A stretch of 64,000 nucleotides of DNA from Candidatus Proruminimicrobium quisquiliarum (GCA_018433245.1 JAHDRN010000013.1:78979-142978), one strand, 5' to 3'; counted from the first letter of the stretch, positions 50,384-59,136 are shown. Numbers and translations are program-made. Notes: a model not told the origin generated them from the letters alone.

Positions 50384-51144
50384 TGACAGATATTGCGATA
50401 CATATAAAAGATCTTAATTTGTACTATACAAAATTTCACGCCGTTAAAGACGTGAACATTGATTTTAAAAGCAATCAGATAACGGCGCTTATAGGCCCGT
50501 CGGGCTGCGGAAAATCCACACTTTTAAGAACTTTGAACAGAATCAACGATACAATAGAAGGAGTAAGGATTACGGGCGATGTAGTGATAAACGGATATAA
50601 TATTTACGCCGAAGGCGCAGACGTAGATAGAATAAGAAGAAACGTCGGTATGGTTTTTCAGAGACCAAATCCTTTTCCTCTTTCCGTTTATGATAACGTA
50701 GCCTTCGGACTGCAGATTAACAGAATAGTCAAAAGCAAATCCGAAACGGACCAAATTGTTAAAGAAAGCCTTGAAGATGTTGAACTTTGGAATGATCTGA
50801 AAGATAAATTAAAAAGTAACGCTTTGAGCCTTTCTCTTGAACAGCAGCAGAGGCTTTGCATAGCAAGAGTAGTCGCGGTAAAACCGCAGGTTATTCTTCT
50901 TGACGAGCCGTGTTCGTCGCTTGATCCGATGGCAACGGCTCATATTGAGGAACTTATGCAGGAATTAAAGGAAAAATATACGATAGTTATAGTAACGCAT
51001 AATATGCAGCAGGCCGCCAGAATTTCCAAAGAAACCGGTTATATGCTGCTCGGCAAACTGATAGAGTTTGATAAAACCGAAAAAATATTTACAAATCCTT
51101 CGCAAAAAGAAACCGAAGATTATGTCTCAGGCCGTTTTGGATAA
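50383..51144 (+). CDS. pstB: Phosphate ABC transporter ATPase PstB, second copy: altered signature, intact catalytic loops
   Basis: This 253-residue ATPase has a canonical Walker A GPSGCGKST (38-46), Q-loop VFQRPNPFP (Gln93), Walker B VILLDEP (Glu175) and switch His206 in VTHNMQQA. Its signature is LSLEQQQR (150-157) rather than LSGGQQQR, so both glycines are lost. Paired with the first copy, it forms one complete ATP site (its own Walker A, Q and His facing the partner's LSGGQ) and one degenerate site. This is the pattern of asymmetric heterodimeric ABC ATPases. Both copies occur in one operon with single genes for each permease, which supports a heterodimer. Confidence 0.92.
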   Translation: MTDIAIHIKDLNLYYTKFHAVKDVNIDFKSNQITALIGPSGCGKSTLLRTLNRINDTIEGVRITGDVVINGYNIYAEGADVDRIRRNVGMVFQRPNPFPLSVYDNVAFGLQINRIVKSKSETDQIVKESLEDVELWNDLKDKLKSNALSLSLEQQQRLCIARVVAVKPQVILLDEPCSSLDPMATAHIEELMQELKEKYTIVIVTHNMQQAARISKETGYMLLGKLIEFDKTEKIFTNPSQKETEDYVSGRFG

Positions 51145-51175
51145 TTCTTTTAACGGATATCCACGGAGTATCTAA

Positions 51176-52762
51176 ATGGTTGATTTGGAACTTGCCAAAG
51201 AAAAAATATCAAAAAAAATGTATGCCGAGGCTTTGCAGTCGCTGACTGAATTGCATAAAAACTTTCCGGATAATGAAGATGTTATTTTTCATTTGGGCAA
51301 ATGTTATTTTTATACGGGAAAATATTTCGATGCCGAAAATTTATTTCAAGTGTTGTTAAACGGTTCTTCATTATCGGGAAACATCAGGGAATATTCAAAG
51401 TATTATCTGGCTGCGGTAAAAAAACAACAAGGAAAATATAATGAATCAATTGATATTTTATTGAATTGTCAAATTGAAGAATTGCACGAAAAATATATTG
51501 ACGTAATAAAACTTATTGATGATTTAATCAGCATGATTAAAGAAAAAAAAATACAATTTAATGCCGGTATATTTGGAGTTATAGACAGATATTTTACGAA
51601 TAGAATTATTTTTGAAAATTCAGGTGATTTGATTTTAAATATTATGCAAACGTATAATTTTTCCGGACAGTATAAAAAAACAATAGATTTGTATAAAAAA
51701 TATTATAAAAAATATTCGGAAAATGTTTTTTTATCCAATTGTTTTTTAAACGAGTACGAATTAGCTGCTCATAAAACAAATTTGAAAAGTAAACCGAGAA
51801 ACATAATGCTTATTTTAACGAATTCCTGCGATTTAGATTGTATAATGTGTTATCAAAATAAAAATACTGTAAAAAATATAAATATAAAATTAGTAAATAT
51901 TGTTATGAATAACCTGCAATACTTAGAAAATATTAAGTGGCAGGGGGGAGAAGTTCTTGCATTGCCGTATTTTAAAGATATATTATTGAAAACTTTACAA
52001 TTTCCAAAGATTAAGCAAACTATAACTTCAAATTTTCAAAATGTGGGTGAGGATATAATAGAACTAATATTAAAAAACAATATAAATCTTATAATTTCTA
52101 TAGATAGTGTCGTAAAAGAAACGTATGAAAAGATAAGAGTAGGAGCAAATTTTGATAAATTAAAAGAGAATCTTGAAAAAGTAAATTATTATATAACAAA
52201 GTACGGCAGTAAAATAAATTTACAGATTAATTTTTTAATAATGAAAATAAATTATAAAGAAATTCCGGATATTATTGAGTTCGCTGCCAAATACGGATTT
52301 ACATCGGTTATTTTTTTGAAGTGTATAACTGATGATGAAAATCTTAAAATCGCGGAAGAACATAAAAAAGATATTGAAAATTATATAAAGCAGGCTAATA
52401 TTAAAGCCCAAGAATATAATATCAAAATAATAGACGTGTTTTCTGAATTTAATGATGCCGTCTGTAACGGCCAAGAAACAGTAAAATCTTTAAAAGATAA
52501 AAAAACAGTCGCCGATAAAGGATTATTTTGCCATTTGCCTTGGTATGAAATGACTATACAGGAAGACAATGCGGTTAAACCTCACTGTACATGCGGATAT
52601 GCGCATTTAACAAATACGGATAAATATAACAATATTTATGATATTTGGAATAATGAAGCAATGCAAGAATACAGAAAACAGATTCTGAAATCGGACAACG
52701 GCAAATGTCTGGATATATGCAGACAGATATCGTCAGATTACAGAAAAAATTTTAATAAATGA
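51176..52762 (+). CDS. TPR-radical SAM protein with SPASM-like C-terminus
   Basis: Residues 1-190 are helical repeats of the TPR type (YAEALQSLTELHKNFPDNEDVIFHLGKCYFYTGKYFDAENLF). The radical SAM core follows, with C218-x3-C222-x2-C225 (NSCDLDCIMCYQN), KWQGGEVLALPYF, and IDSVVKETYEKIRVGANFD. The C-terminal region has FCHLPWYEM, PHCTCGY, and CLDIC, a SPASM-like set that could bind one or more extra clusters, ending in the usual NIYDIWNNEAMQEYRKQ. Such enzymes modify peptides, proteins or small molecules. It starts 31 bases after pstB and is probably cotranscribed. A shorter paralogue lies at 53870. The substrate is unknown. Confidence 0.85.
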   Translation: MVDLELAKEKISKKMYAEALQSLTELHKNFPDNEDVIFHLGKCYFYTGKYFDAENLFQVLLNGSSLSGNIREYSKYYLAAVKKQQGKYNESIDILLNCQIEELHEKYIDVIKLIDDLISMIKEKKIQFNAGIFGVIDRYFTNRIIFENSGDLILNIMQTYNFSGQYKKTIDLYKKYYKKYSENVFLSNCFLNEYELAAHKTNLKSKPRNIMLILTNSCDLDCIMCYQNKNTVKNINIKLVNIVMNNLQYLENIKWQGGEVLALPYFKDILLKTLQFPKIKQTITSNFQNVGEDIIELILKNNINLIISIDSVVKETYEKIRVGANFDKLKENLEKVNYYITKYGSKINLQINFLIMKINYKEIPDIIEFAAKYGFTSVIFLKCITDDENLKIAEEHKKDIENYIKQANIKAQEYNIKIIDVFSEFNDAVCNGQETVKSLKDKKTVADKGLFCHLPWYEMTIQEDNAVKPHCTCGYAHLTNTDKYNNIYDIWNNEAMQEYRKQILKSDNGKCLDICRQISSDYRKNFNK

Positions 52763-52777
52763 ATTCAAACATAAATG

Positions 52778-52806
52778 TTGTTTGAAGTTATATGAAATGC
52801 TACAAT
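52778..52806 (+). promoter_or_regulatory. Promoter of phoU with inverted repeat over the -35
   Basis: TTGTTT (52778-52783), a 17-base spacer and TACAAT (52801-52806) lie about 40 bases before phoU. The -35 overlaps an inverted repeat, TTCAAAC (52764-52770) with GTTTGAA (52780-52786), which could be an operator. No recognisable Pho box was found. Confidence 0.55.
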
Positions 52807-52845
52807 AATGATGTTTTTATAAGATAGCCGTTTTAGGGGGAAGAA

Positions 52846-53511
52846 ATGAGACATTTTGACATGGAAATGACGGAATTAAAGAAAAAACTTGTTGATATGG
52901 CGAGTTCAGTACAGCAGATGATAAAAATTTCTATAGATGTTGTAGTCAAGAGAGACAAAGAATTGTCAAAAGATGTTTTCTCTATTGAAAGAGAAGTTAA
53001 TCTTGACGAAATAGTTATAGACGATACGTGCTTAAAACTTATAGCGTTAAACCAGCCGGTAGGTTCTGATTTAAGATTTATTACTTCGGCTATGAGAATT
53101 AACAGCGATTTGGAAAGAATGGGCGATGAAGCGGTTAATATATGCGAAACGGGTGTTGAACTGTTGGAATATCCGGAACTAAAACCGTTGATTGATATAC
53201 CTAAAATGGTAGTGATTGTTACTGAAATGGTTAAAGAAAGTATAGAATCGTTTAATTTAAGCGATACGGAACTAGCTCAAAAAGTTTTAGAAAAAGACGA
53301 TGCGGTTGACGAACTTAAAAGAATAATATTAAAAGATTTGATTGAATACATGATAGAAACAAATGACAGAAGTACAGTTATAAGAGCAATGAACCTTGTA
53401 TCTATAGCAAAAAGACTTGAAAGACTCGGCGACCACGCCACAAATATATGCGAAGACGTAATTTTTATGGTTAACGGCAAAGATATAAGACACAATAACA
53501 GATCAAATTAA
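52846..53511 (+). CDS. phoU: Phosphate signalling protein PhoU
   Basis: PhoU couples the Pst transporter to the phosphate-responsive regulatory system. The 221-residue protein is all-helical with two copies of the PhoU three-helix motif. The first has the metal-binding series E/D near IEREVNLDEIVID and RMGDEAVNICE; the second has KDDAVDELKR and RLGDHATNICEDVIFMVNGKDIRH, which is the family's typical ending. It begins with MRHFDMEMTELKKKL and follows a strong AGGGGGAAGAA ribosome binding site. It lies downstream of the pst genes, as usual, but the radical SAM gene separates it from pstB. Confidence 0.94.
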   Translation: MRHFDMEMTELKKKLVDMASSVQQMIKISIDVVVKRDKELSKDVFSIEREVNLDEIVIDDTCLKLIALNQPVGSDLRFITSAMRINSDLERMGDEAVNICETGVELLEYPELKPLIDIPKMVVIVTEMVKESIESFNLSDTELAQKVLEKDDAVDELKRIILKDLIEYMIETNDRSTVIRAMNLVSIAKRLERLGDHATNICEDVIFMVNGKDIRHNNRSN

Positions 53512-53521
53512 ATTTAGTTAG

Positions 53522-53551
53522 TTGCGCGGTTTTATCATAATATGGTATAAT
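53522..53551 (+). promoter_or_regulatory. Promoter for tRNA-Leu
   Basis: TTGCGC (53522-53527), an 18-base spacer and a perfect TATAAT (53546-53551) preceded by TATGG. The tRNA begins 33 bases after the -10. The weak -35 may be offset by the consensus -10. Confidence 0.6.
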
Positions 53552-53584
53552 TGTCGAGCATTATTATACATAATTCATGGAAAT

Positions 53585-53670
53585 GGGTGGATGGCGGAAC
53601 TGGCAGACGCACAGGACTTAAAATCCTGAGGCTCGCAAGAGCCGTGAGGGTTCGATTCCCTCTCTACCCA
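53585..53670 (+). tRNA. tRNA-Leu (anticodon TAA)
   Basis: An 86-base cloverleaf with acceptor GGGTGGA/TCTACCC and discriminator A. The anticodon stem CAGGA/TCCTG encloses CTTAAAA (anticodon TAA). A long variable arm (GGCTCGCAAGAGCC) is typical of class II tRNAs, and the T arm is GAGGGTTCGATTCCCTC. CCA is not encoded. A run of nine T residues follows directly and probably ends transcription. Confidence 0.96.
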
Positions 53671-53869
53671 TTTTTTTTTATTGTAAAATAAAAATTCTAT
53701 TAATAATAATTACCGCCATAACAATATTAAAGAATTTTGTATAATTTATGATATATTTTATGTAAAATAATCAAAGGGTTGGCAGATATTAAAAATATAA
53801 TGTTTCAACCGGAAATTTTTGTACGATGGGAATATTTAAAGATGTTAAAAAATATCAGAGAAATAAAAT

Positions 53870-55081
53870 ATGAATGAAAAATATCAAAAAAAAACAAAGG
53901 ATAGTATATTAAATAACAAAGATGTTTTTGATATTGATGAAGCAAATCAAATCATAGACGCTATGCAAATGCATAATTATAATTGCGATTATGATAAAAC
54001 GATAGAATTATATGGAAAATATAAATCTGTTTTTTCAAATGACGCTTTTTTTTCAAATAAACTGTTAAGTGAATACGAACTTGCAACCCACAAGATAATA
54101 TTGGACAGCAAACCTAGAAATATAATGGTGATTTTGACAAACATATGTGATATAAGATGTATTATGTGTCATCAGGATAGAACGCCTTTAAAAAATATTG
54201 ATAAAAAAATTGTAGATATTGTTCTTAGCAATCTCCAATATACTGAGAAATTAATATGGCAAGGCGGAGAAGTTCTGACATTACCATATTTTAAGGATAT
54301 TTTGGTAAAGACAATAAATTATCCAAGAATTCGTTACACTGTAATTTCAAATTTTCAAAATATAAGCGATGAAATAATAGAATTGATATCAAAAAACAAT
54401 ATAGATTTTATTATTTCAATAGATAGTATAATAAAGGAAAAGTATGAAAAAATAAGAATTGGCGCTAGTTTTGACAGGCTTGAAAAAAATATCAAGAAAC
54501 TAAATGATTGTATGAGCAAGTCAGAAAGTAAAGTCTATCTGCAGATTAATTTTGTAATAATGCCTATGAACTATAAAGAAATTCCGGATATTATTGATTT
54601 TGCACACAGATATAATTTTTCAACGGTTGCCTTTTTAAGATGTATAACAGACAATGAAAGCCTTAAAATAACAAAAGAGTATGAGAAAGATGTTATGGAG
54701 TATATTAAATTGGCAAAAGAAAAAGCAGATAAATATAATATCAGAATTATAAATACTTTTGCGGAATTTAATAATAATGATTGTAAAAACGACACAATAA
54801 AAGATTATATTGTAAATTCCCAAAATGAAAATAAAGGATTATTTTGCCATTTACCATGGTATGGTCTGCTTATATTAGAAGATAATACCGTTAAGCCTCA
54901 CAGTGCATGCGGATATACTTCTTTTGTTAATATTGACAGTTATAATAATATAAATGACATATGGAATAACGAAGTAATGCAAAATTACAGAAAACAAATG
55001 CTTAAACATGAATATGGTTCCTGTATACGGGAATGCAGGCTTATGTTATCTCATGAAACCAGAAAAAAATTCAACAAATAA
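53870..55081 (+). CDS. Radical SAM protein, paralogue of the pst-linked TPR-radical SAM gene
   Basis: The 403-residue protein aligns along its length to the C-terminal three quarters of the product at 51176 but lacks most of the TPR region. C93-x3-C97-x2-C100 (NICDIRCIMCHQD) binds the radical SAM cluster. WQGGEVLTLPYFKDILVKT and IDSIIKEKYEKIRIGASFD match the paralogue nearly word for word. In the C-terminal SPASM-like part, HSACGY replaces HCTCGY, so one possible cluster ligand is lost. The start is ATG with a poor ribosome binding site. The gene is separated from its paralogue by phoU and tRNA-Leu, suggesting duplication followed by divergence. Confidence 0.83.
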   Translation: MNEKYQKKTKDSILNNKDVFDIDEANQIIDAMQMHNYNCDYDKTIELYGKYKSVFSNDAFFSNKLLSEYELATHKIILDSKPRNIMVILTNICDIRCIMCHQDRTPLKNIDKKIVDIVLSNLQYTEKLIWQGGEVLTLPYFKDILVKTINYPRIRYTVISNFQNISDEIIELISKNNIDFIISIDSIIKEKYEKIRIGASFDRLEKNIKKLNDCMSKSESKVYLQINFVIMPMNYKEIPDIIDFAHRYNFSTVAFLRCITDNESLKITKEYEKDVMEYIKLAKEKADKYNIRIINTFAEFNNNDCKNDTIKDYIVNSQNENKGLFCHLPWYGLLILEDNTVKPHSACGYTSFVNIDSYNNINDIWNNEVMQNYRKQMLKHEYGSCIRECRLMLSHETRKKFNK

Positions 55082-55152
55082 TGTTTCTGAAAGTAAAATA
55101 AATGTTTTTTATATTATTTTAGATAAATTTTTAAAAATAAGAGAAGGAATAA

Positions 55153-55995
55153 ATGAAAAATAATAATTTAGTTGATTTTTCTTCCATAGAAAAGAATTTC
55201 AACGCATATACGCTGAAAAATAAGGGCGTACATGCCATTGAAATAGATAAAATAGTCGGAAGTCTCGGCAGATATTTTGATTTTACCGAAAATCTGCTGC
55301 CGAAAAGGGATTCCGTAAACGCCAGATATAACGATATTAAAAACATAATGGAAAGCGGAGGCATACTGCCGCCGATTCAGGTTTATCAGGTTCTTGATAA
55401 TTATTTTGTTATAGACGGTCACCACAGGCTTGCCGTAGCCAAAAATGAACTTAAAGCCAAATATATAGACGCTGAAGTTATAGAAGTAAGGTTTAAATTT
55501 GAGCTTTCAAGCGATAAAAAATATACGTTTGACACGGAACACACTAAAAAATTTTTAATCAAGCTGGAAGAAGACGCTTTTCAAAAGTCTACTTTATTAA
55601 ATAATGATATACTCATACAGCCTATAAAAGTCACCGAATTAAAAAGTTATACCAGACTTAACGAAGAAATAATAGAATTTCAAAAAACTTATAATAAAGG
55701 CGAGCTTGCAAAAAAACATATAGTGTTTTCTTCTTTAAAATGGTATGCCCAAAGATTTCTTCCGGCGGTAAAAATTATGGAAGAAGAAAAAATACTGTCA
55801 AAATTTCACGACAGAACTTATGCCGATTTATACGTTTGGATTCAAAAACATAAATATTATTTAAGCCAGGAGGCCGGCTACGACGTGGGTTTTGATTTTA
55901 CAGCGCAGGATTTTACCGAAAAATTTAAAAATAAAAAGTTTTTTGATATGCTTCCGTCAATAGTTACCGATATTTTAAAACATCTTGTAAAATAA
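55153..55995 (+). CDS. ParB/sulfiredoxin-fold domain protein
   Basis: The 280-residue protein has a ParB-like N-terminal domain at about residues 27-110: RYNDIKNIMESGGILPPIQVYQVLDNYF then VIDGHHRLAVAKNELKAKYIDAEV. GHHR (89-92) is the phosphate-binding motif of the fold; ParB itself has GERR. The C-terminal 150 residues are helical and include KWYAQRFLPAVKIMEEE and DLYVWIQKHKYYLS, which resembles uncharacterised proteins annotated as transcriptional regulators. The chromosomal ParB role is unlikely, since no ParA gene or HTH domain is present. An enzyme of the ParB/Srx nucleotide-binding class is possible. Confidence 0.75.
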   Translation: MKNNNLVDFSSIEKNFNAYTLKNKGVHAIEIDKIVGSLGRYFDFTENLLPKRDSVNARYNDIKNIMESGGILPPIQVYQVLDNYFVIDGHHRLAVAKNELKAKYIDAEVIEVRFKFELSSDKKYTFDTEHTKKFLIKLEEDAFQKSTLLNNDILIQPIKVTELKSYTRLNEEIIEFQKTYNKGELAKKHIVFSSLKWYAQRFLPAVKIMEEEKILSKFHDRTYADLYVWIQKHKYYLSQEAGYDVGFDFTAQDFTEKFKNKKFFDMLPSIVTDILKHLVK

Positions 55996-56192
55996 AAAAA
56001 TGATGTATCAAAGTTTAGAAATTCTATAGCTGTAACAATGTTTGCCGCTTTTTTTGAGGCTTAAATATTTAAAGCGTTGTCTGGAAGTATTTGTTGTTGG
56101 TGTTTGTTATTGCCGAGCTTTTTCGTTTTGCTTTGCAAATCCGCCCGACAAACCGGCTTCCAAACTTTTAAGCTTCTGTTTAAAGGGTTTGT

Positions 56193-56915
56193 ATGAAAAT
56201 TCTTGCTGTTTCTGACAAAGATGATTCAAAACTTCAGGCTTGTATCCTTCAAAATATGAAATTTTTGCAGGATATAGACGTTATTGTATCATGCGGCGAT
56301 ATTTCCAGCCAATATCTTGAATTTCTCGTTGACAGTTTAAAAAAACCGCTGTTTTTCGTCAGAGGAAACCATCAGACTTTTTATCCTTCGGATCATAAAG
56401 GCTATCTTGAAAAATTTATTTCCGATATATATGATACCGATAAACATTTTAATTTCGGCGGGATAAATCTTCATGCAAGGGCTGAAATATTCAAAGATTA
56501 TATTTTTATAGGATTTGAAGGCTCAATGAAATACAATAAAGGTTCATTCCAGTATACCCAGCACGAAATGACTAAAATAGTAAAAAAAATGGAAAACACA
56601 ATATATTTTATGCAGATGAAAGATTTGATTTTGAGAAGAAAAAAAAGAAAAATTATAGTTGTGTCGCATGCTCCGTTAGCGGGGATACACGACCAGAAAG
56701 ATTTATGCCATCAGGGTTTTGCAAGATTTAAAAATTTTTTAAATAAATTCAAACCTATTGTCTGGCTTCACGGGCACATACATTTTAACGATCAAAGAAA
56801 CGCCCAAATTACCAGATTTGACGAAACTCTTGTGGTAAACACTTACGGATTTCACGTTATAAACATAGAGAACGGCAAAGTTGACGTTATATCAAATGCC
56901 AAAAATCTTTTATAA
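56193..56915 (+). CDS. Calcineurin-like metallophosphoesterase
   Basis: The 240-residue protein shows the ordered metal motifs of this superfamily: VSDKDD at the start, where the usual D-x-H has Asp in place of His; VSCGDIS (about 35); FFVRGNHQ (about 57); VVSHAPLAG (about 159); and WLHGHIHF (about 192). The variant first motif is known in a subset of the family. A basic insertion (MKDLILRRKKRK) lies before the fourth motif. It is preceded by a 197-base spacer with no clear promoter. Substrate unknown; nucleic acids, cyclic nucleotides or lipids are all possible. Confidence 0.85.
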   Translation: MKILAVSDKDDSKLQACILQNMKFLQDIDVIVSCGDISSQYLEFLVDSLKKPLFFVRGNHQTFYPSDHKGYLEKFISDIYDTDKHFNFGGINLHARAEIFKDYIFIGFEGSMKYNKGSFQYTQHEMTKIVKKMENTIYFMQMKDLILRRKKRKIIVVSHAPLAGIHDQKDLCHQGFARFKNFLNKFKPIVWLHGHIHFNDQRNAQITRFDETLVVNTYGFHVINIENGKVDVISNAKNLL

Positions 56916-56928
56916 AGATTTATATTTC

Positions 56929-56958
56929 TTGCAAGTAAATACTGCAAATTGTTAAAAT
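56929..56958 (+). promoter_or_regulatory. Possible promoter/operator of the HEPN-MNT pair
   Basis: TTGCAA (56929-56934), an 18-base spacer and TAAAAT (56953-56958), about 20 bases before ATG 56978. The hexamer TTGCA and a later TGCAA (56943-56947) form an inverted repeat that overlaps the spacer. Autoregulation is common for such pairs, but this site is a weak prediction. Confidence 0.4.
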
Positions 56959-56977
56959 AAAAAACACAGGAGAGAAT

Positions 56978-57385
56978 ATGAAGTTAGATTTAACATCTTT
57001 TATAAACGCTATAACAAGTTTTAAAGAAGCTATTGATAAATATAATGAAGATACAACAAATTCATTTGTCAGGGATTCTGTTATTCAACGTTTTGAATAT
57101 ACATACAGTCTGGCTTTAAAAATGATAAAAAGATATTTAGAAACCAATACTTTAACGCAAGATGAAGTTGACTCATTTTCTTTTAATGATATGATCAGGG
57201 TTGCCAATGAAAATGGTTTGTTGCTTACAAATCTTGTCATCTGGAATAAATACAGGGAAAAAAGGAATATCACAAGTCATACCTATGATGTGCAAAAAGC
57301 CAAAGAAGTGATATCGGTCGTTAACGATTTTTATAAAGATGTTGATTATTTATTAAAACAAATAGAAAAGAGAAACGATAAATGA
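56978..57385 (+). CDS. HEPN-fold toxin of HEPN/MNT pair (HI0074/HepT-like)
   Basis: The 135-residue all-helical protein contains R96-N-x3-H101-T-Y103 (REKRNITSHTYD), the RX4HXY motif of HepT-type HEPN ribonucleases, in which the partner nucleotidyltransferase can AMPylate the Tyr. It also matches the HI0074 nucleotidyltransferase substrate-binding group by FEYTYSLALKMIKRYLE and DMIRVANENGL. The downstream MNT gene overlaps by 4 bases, the usual order. A strong AGGAGAG site precedes the ATG. Whether it is a functional toxin is inference. Confidence 0.83.
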   Translation: MKLDLTSFINAITSFKEAIDKYNEDTTNSFVRDSVIQRFEYTYSLALKMIKRYLETNTLTQDEVDSFSFNDMIRVANENGLLLTNLVIWNKYREKRNITSHTYDVQKAKEVISVVNDFYKDVDYLLKQIEKRNDK

Positions 57386-57693
57386 TAAATCTGGAAGAAA
57401 AATACTTAACTGAAATTAAAAAAATATTGGCAAAATATTTGCCTGAAAATTCCAAAATATACGTTTTTGGTTCTAGAATTACCGATAAATATAAAAAATA
57501 TTCAGATTTAGATTTGGCGATAGATGTAAATAATAAACAAATAGACTCGGATATAATTTTAAATTTAAAACTTGATTTTGAAAATAGTTTGATACCGATA
57601 AAAGTAGATATTGTTGATTTTAATAATATAACAACTGAATTTAGGCAAATAATACAAAGCAATTTAGTTGAATTAGATATTGCTTTTATTTAA
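57382..57693 (+). CDS. MNT-type minimal nucleotidyltransferase (antitoxin)
   Basis: The 103-residue protein has the nucleotidyltransferase motif G30-S31-R32 and S41-D42-L43-D44 (VFGSRITDKY, then KYSDLDLAID), with a third Asp in KVDIVDF (about 74). In MntA-HepT systems this protein modifies the HEPN partner and silences it. Size and context are typical. The next gene (ugd) starts 16 bases later and is not part of the module. Confidence 0.87.
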   Translation: MINLEEKYLTEIKKILAKYLPENSKIYVFGSRITDKYKKYSDLDLAIDVNNKQIDSDIILNLKLDFENSLIPIKVDIVDFNNITTEFRQIIQSNLVELDIAFI

Positions 57694-57709
57694 AACTGGG
57701 AAAATATAT

Positions 57710-59017
57710 ATGCGAGTCGGGATTATAGGAACGGGATACGTAGGTCTGCCTACGGGGTTAGGTCTTGCGGAATTGGGACATAACGTAATATGCGCTGATA
57801 AGAATGAAAGCAAAGTAAATATGCTTAATCAGGGTAAAATTACTCTGTATGAAAAAGATTCTCAAAAACTTCTTCTTAAAAATATAAAATCAAAAAGAAT
57901 ACGTTTTACGTCCTCAATTGAAGAATGCATAAAGAAATCGGATGTTATAATAATAGCGGTGGGAACTCCTATCGTAGACGCCGATATAAATATGTCGGAT
58001 ATGAGGGATATTTTTGATGTTATAAAAAAAACGGCTCTTTGTTTGAATAAATATAAGTTAATAGCCGTAAAATCTACCGTTGCCGTAGGAACATGCGATA
58101 AGGCCGAGAGTTTAATAAAAAAATTAAATCATAAGGCCGATTTTGATATCGTTTCGCTTCCTGAATTTTTACGGGAAGGTTTTGCCGTCGCCGATTTTTT
58201 TAATCCGGACCGCATAATTGCCGGCGTCGGAAGTTCAAAAGCAAAAAAAATTATAACAAAACTGTATAAACCTCTTTTAAATAAAACCAAGATTTTATTT
58301 GTTAACAGACAATCAAGCGAATTGATAAAATACGCCGCCAATTCTTTTTTGGCGGTAAAAGTCGCTTTTATCAATGAAATAGCCAATTTTTGTGAAAAAA
58401 CAAACGCGGATATAAATGAAGTTTCGCGAGGAATAGGATCAGACAGCCGAATAGGCGGTAAATTTTTAAATCCGGGTCCCGGCTACGGCGGAAGCTGTTT
58501 CCCTAAAGATACAAAATCTTTAGCGGCTATGGCGAATACGTTTAGTCTTGATATGCCTTTGATAAAAACCGTTATCAGAGAAAACGCCGGCCGTAAAAAA
58601 CAGATAAGCATGAGAATTTTGGAATCGGTAAAAAATATTAAAAATCCGAAAATAGCGGTTTTAGGGCTTGCTTTTAAAGCAGGTACCGACGACTGCCGTG
58701 AAAGTCCGGCTATAGATATTATTGATGAATTATTGAAACATAACGTCAGCATAAGCGCTTATGACCCGCAGGCCGCAAATACATGCCGTAAAATATTAGG
58801 CGATAAAATTCAGTATGCCGATACGCTTTATGATGCGTTTAAAAACGCCGATATCGCGGTTATATTAACGGAATGGGAACAGTTTAAAAAAATGGATTTA
58901 AAAAAGATTTCAAAACTTATGAAACATAAAAATATTCTTGACTGCCGCAATATACTGGATTTAAAAAAAGTTAAGAAACATGATTTTAAATATGAATGTA
59001 TCGGAGGCAAAAAATAA
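57710..59017 (+). CDS. ugd: UDP-glucose/UDP-sugar 6-dehydrogenase
   Basis: The enzyme oxidises UDP-glucose or a related nucleotide sugar to the uronic acid, a precursor of surface polysaccharide. The NAD-binding motif VGIIGTGYVG starts at residue 3. Catalytic Cys263 lies in GPGYGGSCFPKDT, and ESPAIDIIDELL and LTEWEQFK follow in the C-terminal domain. From ATG 57710 the length is 435 residues, normal for the family. An in-frame upstream ATG-less extension from 57680 lies in the MNT gene and has no support. Whether the substrate is UDP-glucose or an N-acetyl sugar cannot be told by eye. Confidence 0.9.
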   Translation: MRVGIIGTGYVGLPTGLGLAELGHNVICADKNESKVNMLNQGKITLYEKDSQKLLLKNIKSKRIRFTSSIEECIKKSDVIIIAVGTPIVDADINMSDMRDIFDVIKKTALCLNKYKLIAVKSTVAVGTCDKAESLIKKLNHKADFDIVSLPEFLREGFAVADFFNPDRIIAGVGSSKAKKIITKLYKPLLNKTKILFVNRQSSELIKYAANSFLAVKVAFINEIANFCEKTNADINEVSRGIGSDSRIGGKFLNPGPGYGGSCFPKDTKSLAAMANTFSLDMPLIKTVIRENAGRKKQISMRILESVKNIKNPKIAVLGLAFKAGTDDCRESPAIDIIDELLKHNVSISAYDPQAANTCRKILGDKIQYADTLYDAFKNADIAVILTEWEQFKKMDLKKISKLMKHKNILDCRNILDLKKVKKHDFKYECIGGKK

Positions 59018-59070
59018 TTATTATTGTCTCAAAATAAGCGATACCGTGTTATATAGCTTACTTGCTATGC

Positions 59071-59130
59071 TTGACTTATGCTTTCAAAAATAGTATTTAT
59101 GATTTGCAAATGGACATAAATGGGCATTTG
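59071..59130 (+). promoter_or_regulatory. Promoter and inverted repeat in front of the AbiE-type pair
   Basis: TTGACT (59071-59076), a 17-base spacer and TATTTA (59094-59099) form a moderate promoter. Just downstream CAAATG (59107-59112) and CATTTG (59125-59130) form an inverted repeat ending seven bases before ATG 59137. AbiEi proteins are known to bind inverted repeats in their own promoters, so this is a candidate autoregulatory operator. Confidence 0.45.
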
Positions 59131-59136
59131 TAACCT

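Noticed and set aside
53671..53869. Small RNA or gene between tRNA-Leu and the second radical SAM gene
   Set aside because: Apart from the T run that ends the tRNA and a TATAAT at about 53741 without a matching -35, I see nothing convincing. A 15-codon frame at 53826 has no ribosome binding site.
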